A DNA stretch of 19,674 nt. Source: DTYU01 sp040757355. GTDB lineage: Bacteria; Bacillota; Desulfotomaculia; Desulfotomaculales; Ammonificaceae. A model generated the notes under the pieces. That model did no database searches, was not told the DNA's origin, and saw only the letters and a program-made list of their open reading frames with translations. The stretch lies in contig JBFLWY010000040.1 in assembly GCA_040757355.1 (NCBI GenBank), positions 1-19,674 of the forward strand, given 5' to 3'. The translations under genes were made by a program, and so were the position numbers. Of the stretch, positions 1-6,201 are shown piece by piece; the first letter of the stretch is position 1; each line of letters begins with the position of its first letter.

Positions 1-125
1 AATAGGACTTTTTGAGCTTTGGAGGAGAGACCTTCTTTAGTCTAATGAAGTGATAGCTTTCAAACTTCAAGGTTATATTGAGTGCTGGGTTAAGCTTCAA
101 GGATTATATTGAGTGCTGGGTCGCC
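1..125. repeat. Left copy of a long direct repeat (left end cut by the window)
   Basis: This segment matches 2326-2450 at a constant offset of 2325 bp. I see two mismatches in 125 positions (about 98% identity), and weaker similarity runs on to about 140/2465. It contains most of one palindromic unit, whose right terminus ATTGAGTGCTGGGT lies at 77-90. A duplicated right arm at 91-121 ends in the same 14-mer. The left terminus of the unit would lie just before base 1. The two copies bracket the regulator-epimerase cassette. Confidence 0.93.
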
Positions 126-153
126 ACGGGGAATGAAAATGGCCTGTCTGCCG

Positions 154-250
154 GCCCAGCACTCAGAGGTTTGTTGGCGCATGGTCAGTGAAGCTAGCCG
201 GAGAGTTACGATATGCATAGTAATGCGGAGAGCCAACTGAGTGCCGGGCG
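154..250. repeat. Palindrome-ended repeat unit with a different interior
   Basis: This stretch of about 97 bp is bounded by GCCCAGCACTCAG on the left and CTGAGTGCCGGGC on the right. These are the same termini as the units at 2315-2415 and 2567-2670, with one changed base in the right arm. The interior does not resemble the other units. It may be a separate family member using the same ends, or an unrelated sequence caught between two termini. No coding potential is evident. Confidence 0.6.
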
Positions 251-403
251 GCAGCGGCCTTGACAGTTTTCGGCCCATAAACAATCATTTTGACTTCTGA
301 CTCCTGACTCATTAAAAAAAAGGACAGGCTGCTTTTTTGAAGAGAAGTTTTTTTCCCCGGACCCTAACTCTTCAAGAAGTAGTCTGTTCTTTTTGCCTTA
401 GTT

Positions 404-462
404 ATGCAATTTAACTATTGCATTGTAGAGTTTATATCGTATAGAATGTATTAAACGATATA
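404..462. promoter_or_regulatory. Two operator-like inverted repeats and weak promoter upstream of the GbsR-type gene
   Basis: Two perfect inverted repeats lie in an AT-rich stretch 46-104 bp before the regulator start. ATGCAAT (404-410) pairs with ATTGCAT (417-423) across 6 bp. TATATCGT (433-440) pairs with ACGATATA (455-462) across 14 bp, about two helical turns between arm centres. A weak -35/-10 pair, TTGCAT (418-423) and TATAGA (440-445) with a 16-bp spacer, overlaps both. Dimeric MarR/GbsR proteins bind such palindromes, so autoregulation is a reasonable inference; it is not shown by the sequence alone. Confidence 0.5.
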
Positions 463-507
463 TAATTTTATTTGCTGCCAGGTCGTTGAAGAAAAGAGGG
501 TGAATAA

Positions 508-1062
508 ATGCCGGAAGCTTTAGAAGAGGCGCGGAGGCGTCTTATCGAGGCCTTGGGCCGCCAGAGTTCCTTTTGGGGCCTCGGCAAGATTACCGGAGAA
601 CTGTACGCGGTTCTTTACCTTTCGGATAAACCGCTCAGTCTGGAGGAGTTAGCAAAGGCCCTTGGGGTGACCAAGGGCAACGTCAGTATAGCGATCCGGC
701 CGCTCGAACAATTGGGCATGGTGCGTCGCAGTATGCGGCCCGGTGACCGGCGGGTATTCTTTGAAGCGGAACTCGACTTCTGGCTGATCGCGCGCCGGGT
801 GCTCGGTCAACGACAGAAGCCGGAATTCGATGAGTCCTTCCGGATACTCGAGGAGGGGTTGCGTTATGCCCAGGAGGCTCCGCCGGGGGAAAGGCGCGAG
901 TTTGTGGTGGGCAGGCTGCAGAAGCTGCAAGAGTTTTATCGGGAACTCGATCAGATTGTGGAAAGCATTTTAGCTGTCGGCCCCAGTGCACTCTCCCGCC
1001 TGGTGCAAATAATTGTGCGGTTCCGGCGGTTGTTCAGCGTGGAGAAAAGCGGTGAAAGTTAA
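508..1062 (+). CDS. GbsR-like MarR-family transcriptional regulator
   Basis: This 184-residue protein has the layout of the GbsR branch of the MarR family. Residues about 27-92 form a winged helix-turn-helix: the segment PLSLEELAKALGVTKGNVS followed by a recognition helix and a basic wing around RPGDRRVFF. Residues about 95-184 are predicted helical and probably dimerise. The ATG at 508 has AGAGGG (495-500) seven bases upstream. It sits 30 bp before the SDR gene, so the two are probably one transcript. Palindromes just upstream are candidate self-binding sites. Characterised GbsR proteins sense choline-type ligands; the ligand here cannot be told. The fold assignment is firm, the target genes are inferred. 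Confidence 0.85.
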   Translation: MPEALEEARRRLIEALGRQSSFWGLGKITGELYAVLYLSDKPLSLEELAKALGVTKGNVSIAIRPLEQLGMVRRSMRPGDRRVFFEAELDFWLIARRVLGQRQKPEFDESFRILEEGLRYAQEAPPGERREFVVGRLQKLQEFYRELDQIVESILAVGPSALSRLVQIIVRFRRLFSVEKSGES

Positions 1063-1092
1063 TTGTATTAAGGCAGAAAGAGGGTGGGAAAG

Positions 1093-2070
1093 ATGCAACC
1101 CGGGGAACTGAGTGTGGTAACGGGAGCTTTCGGCTATACCGGGAGGTACATCACCGGACGTCTGCTGTCGCGGGGTCAGCGGGTTAAAACCTTGACCGGA
1201 CACCCCGACCGTCCAAATCCCTTCGGAGGGAGCATAGAAGTGGCGGCATACAGTTTCCGCGACCGGAAAAGACTTGTTGAGAACCTGCGCGGAGCTGTAA
1301 CCCTTTACAACACATACTGGATTCGTTTTCCGTACGGGAAAGCCAGCTTTCTTACCGCTGTGGCAAATACGGCCAAACTCATTGACGCGGCAAAGGAGGC
1401 TGGTGTTCAAAGGTTTGTCCACATCAGCATCACCAACGCCTCCGACGACTCCGATCTTCCATATTTTAAAGGTAAAGGCATGGTTGAAAAGATCCTGATC
1501 GGGTCAGGGTTGTCTTACGCAATTATCCGGCCCAGCGTGCTTTTTGGGGCCGGGGACGTGTTAATCAACAACATTGCGTGGATGCTGCGACGCTTTCCCT
1601 TATTCGTAATCCCGGGTGCCGGTGATTACCGTTTACAGCCGGTCTTTGTCGAAGACGTAGCGGAAATGGCAGTAGGCGCGGCTGGTCGCGAGCAAAATCT
1701 GATTATTGATGCGGTAGGCCCTGAGATTTTCACATTTGAACAGCTTGTGCGGTTAATTGCGCAGAAAATTAAGCGCAGTTCAAAAATCGTTCACCTGAAC
1801 CCCGGCCCCGCCCTTTTTCTTGCCAGGCTAATCGGTTTCCTTGTAAACGATGTTGTGCTGACCAGAGATGAGGCTAACGGGTTGATGGCAAACCTTCTTG
1901 TTTCCGGAAACCCGCCCACCGGGAAAACGAGTTTCAGCGAATGGTTGGACCTTAACGCCTGTAATCTGGGAACCCGTTATGCTTCCGAGCTTTCACGGCA
2001 CTTTTGGCACGGTGCGCACGGCGGACGAAGCCGGTTTTTGGAACGCATTTGCTCCAGCGAGCGCGCATGA
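1093..2070 (+). CDS. Atypical short-chain dehydrogenase/epimerase-like NAD(P)-binding protein
   Basis: A 325-residue protein with an N-terminal Rossmann nucleotide-binding motif, TGAFGYTG (residues 10-17, GxxGxxG). A YxxxK pair occurs as YFKGK (residues 124-128), followed by SYAIIRPSVLFG, typical of atypical or extended SDRs such as the NmrA / NDUFA9-like group. These bind NAD(P) and act as reductases, epimerases or structural cofactor-binding proteins; the substrate cannot be read from sequence. I chose the ATG at 1093 because the fold begins directly after it; a GTG at 1084 is an in-frame alternative adding three residues. It is probably co-transcribed with the preceding regulator. The last 40 residues (basic, His/Arg-rich) look non-conserved. 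Confidence 0.8.
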   Translation: MQPGELSVVTGAFGYTGRYITGRLLSRGQRVKTLTGHPDRPNPFGGSIEVAAYSFRDRKRLVENLRGAVTLYNTYWIRFPYGKASFLTAVANTAKLIDAAKEAGVQRFVHISITNASDDSDLPYFKGKGMVEKILIGSGLSYAIIRPSVLFGAGDVLINNIAWMLRRFPLFVIPGAGDYRLQPVFVEDVAEMAVGAAGREQNLIIDAVGPEIFTFEQLVRLIAQKIKRSSKIVHLNPGPALFLARLIGFLVNDVVLTRDEANGLMANLLVSGNPPTGKTSFSEWLDLNACNLGTRYASELSRHFWHGAHGGRSRFLERICSSERA

Positions 2071-2085
2071 ATTTGAAATAAAGTA

Positions 2086-2115
2086 TTGACAGGAAGAAAA
2101 ACAGCGGTGTAAACT
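2086..2115 (+). promoter_or_regulatory. Candidate sigma-A promoter behind the SDR gene
   Basis: A perfect -35 box TTGACA (2086-2091) is followed after 18 bp by TAAACT (2110-2115), a 4/6 match to the -10 consensus. It lies just after the SDR stop codon. Transcription would begin near 2122 and meet the terminator at 2202-2237, giving an RNA of about 115 nt unless it reads through. Confidence 0.5.
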
Positions 2116-2201
2116 CTTCCTAACTGAATACTGTTGCGAGCCGAGAAAGAGTTGGAGAAGAGTTGAGAAGAGCGCAGATGAGACTGGTAAAGGCGTAATC
2201 A

Positions 2202-2237
2202 AGCCAGTGCCTCATTTGGGTGCTGGCTGTTTTTTTT
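2202..2237 (+). terminator. Intrinsic terminator with a possible competing antiterminator
   Basis: The stem arms AGCCAGTGCC (2202-2211) and GGTGCTGGCT (2219-2228) pair over 10 bp including two G-T pairs, with a 7-base loop. Eight T residues follow at 2230-2237. It could simply end the regulator-SDR transcript. The left arm can alternatively pair upstream (TGAG and CTGG at 2179-2187 with CCAG and CTCA at 2204-2214), which would make it an attenuator. Confidence 0.85.
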
Positions 2238-2256
2238 GTAAAGGGAGTTGTTCACG

Positions 2257-2270
2257 ACCCAGCACTCAAT
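2257..2270. repeat. Solo left terminus of the palindromic repeat family
   Basis: ACCCAGCACTCAAT is the exact reverse complement of the right terminus ATTGAGTGCTGGGT. The bases that follow (2271-2314) resemble the left half of the full unit at 2315-2415, so this looks like a truncated unit abutting the next one. Confidence 0.7.
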
Positions 2271-2314
2271 GGACTTCTTGCCCTTTGAAGGACAGACCTT
2301 CATTGAGCTTAAAT

Positions 2315-2415
2315 GCCCAGCACTCAATAGGACTTTTTGAGCTTTGGAGGAGAGACCTTCTTTAGTCTAATGAAGTGATAGCTTTCAAACTTCAAGGTTA
2401 TATTGAGTGCTGGGT
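2315..2415. repeat. Palindrome-ended repeat unit (about 100 bp, complete)
   Basis: The unit is bounded by GCCCAGCACTCAAT (2315-2328) and ATTGAGTGCTGGGT (2402-2415), a near-perfect 14-bp terminal inverted repeat. Inside, TTTTTGAGCTTT near the left end can pair partly with AGCTTTCAAA near the right, so the unit can fold as one long imperfect hairpin. It is nearly identical to positions 1-90. The size, ends and lack of an ORF fit a MITE or BIME-like element; no transposase is linked to it here. Confidence 0.85.
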
Positions 2416-2450
2416 TAAACTTCAAGGATTACATTGAGTGCTGGGTCGCC
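2326..2450. repeat. Right copy of the long direct repeat
   Basis: This copy matches positions 1-125 with two mismatches. It covers the complete unit at 2315-2415 (apart from its first bases) and the duplicated right arm ending in ATTGAGTGCTGGGT at 2433-2446. Homologous recombination between the copies would remove 2325 bp, including the regulator and SDR genes. Confidence 0.93.
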
Positions 2451-2566
2451 GCCGGGAACGAAAATATGGACCCGTAAGCGTGTTACTTAGATGCGGTAAT
2501 GTAACAATGAACAAAACGCGGTGAGAAGCGAGCAGAGCGAGGAAGTCCGGGCGGGCACGGGCCGGA

Positions 2567-2670
2567 GCCCAGCACTCAGAGCAGTTTTTGAGCTTCGAAG
2601 GAGAAACCTTTATTATGTTAGCCTAAAAAAGTAGCTTTTCAAAGCGCAATCATAGCATTGAGTGCTGGGT
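2567..2670. repeat. Diverged palindrome-ended repeat unit next to trpE
   Basis: The termini GCCCAGCACTCAGAG (2567-2581) and ATTGAGTGCTGGGT (2657-2670) enclose an interior recognisably related to the unit at 2315-2415. TTTTTGAGCTT and AGCTTTTCAAA are kept in the same places, with many changes elsewhere. The spacer before it (2447-2566) begins like 122-150 and is otherwise unrecognised. Confidence 0.8.
2588..2616 (+). promoter_or_regulatory. Candidate trp operon promoter inside a repeat unit
   Basis: TTGAGC (2588-2593, 4/6 to the -35 consensus) and TATTAT (2611-2616, 5/6 to the -10 consensus) are separated by exactly 17 bp. Transcription would start near 2623, giving a leader of about 138 nt before the trpE GTG. 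The equivalent -10 position in the near-identical units reads TTTAGT, so only this diverged copy has a good -10. No better promoter is visible between the terminator at 2237 and trpE. Confidence 0.55.
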
Positions 2671-2685
2671 GAGGACCCGGACCCG

Positions 2686-2757
2686 ACCGGCTGACGAAGC
2701 TATGCGCAGCTTATGGCTGCGCCCTACGAGAGAAGTACTATTATCAGAGGAGCGGGT
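2686..2757 (+). promoter_or_regulatory. Structured leader upstream of trpE (copy 1 of a repeated RNA motif)
   Basis: This 72-nt segment aligns without gaps to 5110-5181 in front of trpD at about 79% identity. Its core is a hairpin, GCGCAGC (2704-2710), loop TTATG, GCTGCGC (2716-2722), followed by a conserved GAAGTACTATT and the ribosome binding site. Two base pairs of the stem differ between copies but remain paired in both, which supports selection on the RNA fold. I cannot match it to a riboswitch or T-box class. It may instead be a dispersed intergenic repeat. Confidence 0.7.
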
Positions 2758-2760
2758 AGA

Positions 2761-4245
2761 GTGGTTCAACCATCCATAGACGAGTACCTCAGGTTGATCG
2801 GTGAGTACAGTGTGGTCCCCGTTTACCGGGAGGTTGTCGCCGACATTGAAACCCCCATCGCAGCCTTTAAGAAAATCGGCTCGGTTCCGGCATACCTGCT
2901 TGAGTCCGTTTCCGGCGGAGAGTTCCTCGGCAGGTACAGCTTTATTGGTTTCGACCCATTTTTGGTTTTCCGAGCTAAAGGGAATTCATGCTTGTTGAGC
3001 GATGAAGGAGGAGAACGGTGTTTCAATGGTTCTCCTTCGCAGTACCTCGAAGATCTCTTTGCTGAACTGCGCGGCCCCCAACTGGAAGGTCTCCCCCGGT
3101 TTTACGGCGGTGGGGTGGGGTATTTCGGCTACGACTTTGTCCGGAACCTGGAACGGCTGCCTCTCAATACCTTCGATGACATTGGGGCGTACGACTGCCA
3201 CCTCGTTTTTACCGAGGTCGTCTTGATTTTCGACCACGTTCGGCGGCGGCTGGCAGTAGTTGTAAACACGCGCCCGGGAAAAGACCCCCAAAAGGCTTAC
3301 GACGAGGCGGTTAAGCGTATCAGCGATGTACTGGCCGCCCTGAAAAAACCGGCGGTGCTGGACTGGGAGATACCGACATCCGGTTCAAACCCGGCACTGA
3401 CCGTGAATATGCAGAAGGAGAGTTTTCTGAGCGCCGTACGCCGCGCAAAAGAATACATCCAGGCGGGCGACATCCTGCAGGTGGTGCTGTCGCAGCGGTT
3501 CTCCCGGCCGTTTGACGGCGATCCTTTCGAGGTGTACCGGCGCCTGCGGGTCGTCAATCCTTCGCCGTACCTTTTCTATCTGGACTTCGGTGATCCGGTG
3601 GTAATCGGTTCTTCGCCGGAAATGCTCATCCGGGTGGAGGACGGTGTTATCCGGACCCGGCCGATCGCGGGAACCCGGCCGCGGGGCAAAGACGCCGCGG
3701 AGGACGAGGCCCTGGCGTCGGAACTTCTTAACGACCCGAAGGAACGCGCTGAGCACATCATGCTGGTGGACTTGGGACGAAACGATTTAGGGCGGGTCTG
3801 CGTCCCCGGGACTGTTCAGGTCTCCGAGTTTATGGCGGTTGAAAAGTACTCTCACGTGATCCACATCGTTTCCGAGGTGCAGGGGGTGCTGTCGCCGGAG
3901 CGGTCCGCATTGGGGGCGTTAGAGGCATCTTTTCCGGCAGGGACGGTCTCCGGGGCCCCCAAGGTGCGGGCCATGGAGATAATCGAAGAGCTCGAGCCGA
4001 CGCGGCGGGGGATTTACGCGGGGGCGGTAGGTTATTACAGTTTTACCGGGAATCTGGACACCTGCATCACCATACGCACCATAGTGGTAACCAACGGAAG
4101 TGCACATGTACAGGCCGGGGCGGGGATAGTGGCGGATTCCGATCCGGAAAGGGAATACGTTGAGACCATCAACAAGGCACAGGCGCTGTTCACCACGCTG
4201 CAAGGCGCGGGCGCTGCGGACTCAGGTTTGTCAGTCAGCAGGTAA
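2761..4245 (+). CDS. trpE: Anthranilate synthase component I
   Basis: TrpE converts chorismate to anthranilate using ammonia delivered by TrpG, the first committed step to tryptophan. The protein has 494 residues from the GTG at 2761. That start has AGAGGAG (2746-2752) eight bases upstream and gives the typical N-terminus PSIDEYLRL. An ATG at 2713 is in frame but lies in the loop of the repeated leader hairpin, so it is unlikely. LLES (residues 46-49) with Ser60 forms the LLES-X10-S tryptophan feedback site. The chorismate-binding domain shows GTRPRG (about 303-308), HIMLVDLGRND (about 332-342) and PAGTVSGAPKVRAME (about 392-406). It is first gene of the cluster. Confidence 0.96.
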   Translation: MVQPSIDEYLRLIGEYSVVPVYREVVADIETPIAAFKKIGSVPAYLLESVSGGEFLGRYSFIGFDPFLVFRAKGNSCLLSDEGGERCFNGSPSQYLEDLFAELRGPQLEGLPRFYGGGVGYFGYDFVRNLERLPLNTFDDIGAYDCHLVFTEVVLIFDHVRRRLAVVVNTRPGKDPQKAYDEAVKRISDVLAALKKPAVLDWEIPTSGSNPALTVNMQKESFLSAVRRAKEYIQAGDILQVVLSQRFSRPFDGDPFEVYRRLRVVNPSPYLFYLDFGDPVVIGSSPEMLIRVEDGVIRTRPIAGTRPRGKDAAEDEALASELLNDPKERAEHIMLVDLGRNDLGRVCVPGTVQVSEFMAVEKYSHVIHIVSEVQGVLSPERSALGALEASFPAGTVSGAPKVRAMEIIEELEPTRRGIYAGAVGYYSFTGNLDTCITIRTIVVTNGSAHVQAGAGIVADSDPEREYVETINKAQALFTTLQGAGAADSGLSVSR

Positions 4246-4328
4246 ACGGGCGGCATGGATAGAAAAAGTTGGTTACTCCGGTCGCTGCCATGACGGTCGA
4301 AACAGAAATTGGTCGGGGGGAGTACGTT

Positions 4329-4898
4329 TTGGTACTAATGATTGACAACTACGACTCGTTTACCTACAACCTGGTTCAGTACTTGGCCGAGATAGGTTCG
4401 GAGGTCGTGGTGTTTCGGAACGACGCTATCACTATAAAGGAGATTGCGGCGTTAAACCCGTCGCACATCGTGTTGTCGCCGGGTCCATGCACGCCAAACG
4501 AAGCGGGGGTCTGCCTCGATGTTATCAGGGAGTTCACCGGACGGATTCCCATCCTGGGGGTTTGCCTGGGGCACCAGGCCATCGGGCAGGCGTTTGGGGG
4601 CCGGGTGGTCCGCGCAGCGCGCCTGATGCACGGCAAGACTTCGGCGATATACCACGACGGGCGGACGGTGTTTCAGGGTATCCCTTCGCCATTTACCGCC
4701 ACGCGGTACCACTCGCTGGTCGTTGCACCCGAGGGTCTTCCCGAGGTGCTCGAGGTTACCGCGCGGACCGCGGAGGGGGAGATAATGGGCTTGCGGCACC
4801 GGGATTACCTGGTCGAAGGAGTCCAGTTCCATCCGGAATCCATTCTTACGGAGTACGGGAAGGAACTGCTGCGTAACTTCTTGAGTCTGAGGAGCTGA
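4329..4898 (+). CDS. trpG: Anthranilate synthase component II (glutamine amidotransferase)
   Basis: TrpG hydrolyses glutamine and passes ammonia to TrpE; homologues often also serve aminodeoxychorismate synthase (PabA role). It is a 189-residue class I amidotransferase. The nucleophile Cys79 lies in ILGVCLGHQ and the remaining triad residues are His168 and Glu170 in VQFHPES. I chose TTG at 4329 because GGGGGGAG (4315-4322) is six bases upstream and it yields the family N-terminus MVLMIDNYDSF. The ATG at 4338 would sit 15 bases from that site. An upstream ATG at 4290 has no ribosome binding site. The gap after trpE is 83 bp. It is a separate gene, not fused to trpE or trpD. Confidence 0.95.
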   Translation: MVLMIDNYDSFTYNLVQYLAEIGSEVVVFRNDAITIKEIAALNPSHIVLSPGPCTPNEAGVCLDVIREFTGRIPILGVCLGHQAIGQAFGGRVVRAARLMHGKTSAIYHDGRTVFQGIPSPFTATRYHSLVVAPEGLPEVLEVTARTAEGEIMGLRHRDYLVEGVQFHPESILTEYGKELLRNFLSLRS

Positions 4899-4901
4899 GT
4901 T

Positions 4902-5003
4902 GCCGGAAAAGGCCTCCGGCCTCAGCGCGAAGTGCGAATGACGGAAAACGCAGTATTTTCGGCAAATAAGACGCCGGAAATTGCCTCCGGACATTACGGC
5001 CTA
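4902..5003. repeat. Degenerate REP-like palindromes between trpG and trpD
   Basis: Three GCCGGAA-type blocks lie in tandem: 4902-4920, 4931-4954 (ACGGAAAACGCAG...TTCGGCA) and 4973-5003. The last two are diverged versions of palindromes at 14170-14195 and 14254-14282. The rest of the 283-bp gap (5004-5109) shows no gene. Confidence 0.6.
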
Positions 5004-5109
5004 CGTTGGGGCGAAATTGGCTGAAGTGCTTATGCATCGGTCTTTTTACAACGTTGAACAGACCCCAAAGGTTTGGCAGGATATGGAAGTACGTGAGCAT
5101 CCGGCCGGT

Positions 5110-5181
5110 AGCGGCCGACAAAGCTATGCGTGGCTTATCGCCACGCCCCGCGAAAGAAGTACTATTTTCTGAGGAGGAGAG
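5110..5181 (+). promoter_or_regulatory. Structured leader upstream of trpD (copy 2 of the repeated RNA motif)
   Basis: This is an ungapped match to 2686-2757. The hairpin is GCGTGGC (5128-5134), loop TTATC, GCCACGC (5140-5146). Relative to copy 1, C-G became T-A and A-T became G-C at two adjacent stem pairs, so pairing is kept. A short preceding hairpin, GGCCG-GTAG-CGGCC (about 5103-5116), has a shorter CCGG/CCGG counterpart in copy 1. The trpD ribosome binding site GAGGAGGAGAG closes the element. Confidence 0.7.
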
Positions 5182-6201
5182 ATGGTGATTAGCGAAGCTC
5201 TTGCCAGAGTGGTTTCCAAAGAGGACCTGCCGATTGATCAGGCGCGGCAGGTCATGGGTGAGATAATGAGCGGTACGGCCACCCCCGCTCAAATCGGCGG
5301 GTTTTTGGTCGGGTTGAGGTTAAAAGGGGAGACTGCGGCGGAGGTGGCCGGTTTCGCCCAGGCCATGCGGGAGAAGGCAGTCGGCTACGTGTCGAGGCAC
5401 CCGCTGCTGGTGGATACGTGCGGTACGGGCGGCGACGGCGCGCACACCTTCAACATTTCCACCACCGCCGCTTTTGTGGTTGCCGCCTGCGGCTGCAAGG
5501 TGGCAAAGCACGGAAACCGCTCCGTTTCCAGCCGGGCGGGGAGCGCGGACGTACTCGAGGCGCTTGGGGCAAGGATCGACCTTCCGCCGGCGGTGGCCGG
5601 GCAGTGCCTCGACGAGGTAGGTTTCGGTTTCTTTTTCGCGCCCCTATGCCACCCGGCGATGAAGCACGCCGCCGGACCGCGGCGAGAACTAGGGTTGCGG
5701 ACGGTTTTTAACATCCTGGGGCCCCTGTGCAACCCTGCCGGAGCTCAGGTTCAGGTCATCGGTGTTTACGCGCCGGAACTCATCGATTTAGTCGCCGAGG
5801 TCCTTTCGCTGCTGGGGACGAGGCGGGCGTTTGTTATTCACGGAGCGGGAGGGCTCGACGAGTTTTCTCCCGTGGGTGAGGTCATGTACGCTGAAGTCCA
5901 AAACGGGTCGGTACGGCGCGGTGTTTTTGACCCGGGTGATTACGGCATTGAGCGCTCTCCGGTCGAAGCGCTGAGGGGCGGGACCGCGGGAGAAAACGCC
6001 GCCTTGACGCGCTCGGTTTTGCAGGGGGAGCGGGGGCCGAAAAGCGAGGCGGTGGCTTTGAACAGCGCGCTGGCGCTGCTGGCGGCCGGGTCGGCGGGCG
6101 ATTTGGGAGAGGGGATACATCTGGCCCGGGAGGCGTTATCCTCGGGAGCGGCGCTCGCCAAGATGGAAGAATACGTGGCATGGACGCGGAGCGTGCTGTA
6201 G
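5182..6201 (+). CDS. trpD: Anthranilate phosphoribosyltransferase
   Basis: TrpD transfers the phosphoribosyl group of PRPP to anthranilate, the second tryptophan step. It is 339 residues, the usual length for the stand-alone enzyme. The PRPP-binding glycine loop CGTGGDG is at residues 80-86 and KHGNRSVSS at 109-117. The N-terminal helical domain (about 1-70) carries LVGLRLKGET. ATG 5182 follows a strong GAGGAGGAGAG site. Its upstream leader is homologous to the one before trpE, so it may be separately controlled, or re-initiated, within the operon. Its stop codon directly abuts the trpC start, which suggests translational coupling. Confidence 0.96.
   Translation: MVISEALARVVSKEDLPIDQARQVMGEIMSGTATPAQIGGFLVGLRLKGETAAEVAGFAQAMREKAVGYVSRHPLLVDTCGTGGDGAHTFNISTTAAFVVAACGCKVAKHGNRSVSSRAGSADVLEALGARIDLPPAVAGQCLDEVGFGFFFAPLCHPAMKHAAGPRRELGLRTVFNILGPLCNPAGAQVQVIGVYAPELIDLVAEVLSLLGTRRAFVIHGAGGLDEFSPVGEVMYAEVQNGSVRRGVFDPGDYGIERSPVEALRGGTAGENAALTRSVLQGERGPKSEAVALNSALALLAAGSAGDLGEGIHLAREALSSGAALAKMEEYVAWTRSVL

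Noticed and set aside
90..284. Minus-strand open frame of 64 codons
   Set aside because: It lies within palindromic repeat units, with no ribosome binding site and no recognisable protein motif.
337..375. TTGAAGAG / CTCTTCAA inverted repeat as a terminator or operator
   Set aside because: The 8-bp arms are 23 bases apart with no T-run after the second arm. In an AT-rich 500-bp region this can occur by chance.
683..991. Long antisense open frames inside the + strand genes here and throughout the operon
   Set aside because: They are shadows caused by high GC at third codon positions; the opposite strand has clear protein families with proper starts.
2086..2760. T-box or leader-peptide attenuator for the trp operon
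   Set aside because: There is no T-box core (GGGTGG-N-ACCGCG type), the leader before the terminator is too short for a stem I, and the short frame at 2178-2198 has no Trp codons.
5006..5188. Small open frames in the trpG-trpD gap
   Set aside because: They run through the palindromes and the structured leader, have no ribosome binding site and resemble no protein family.
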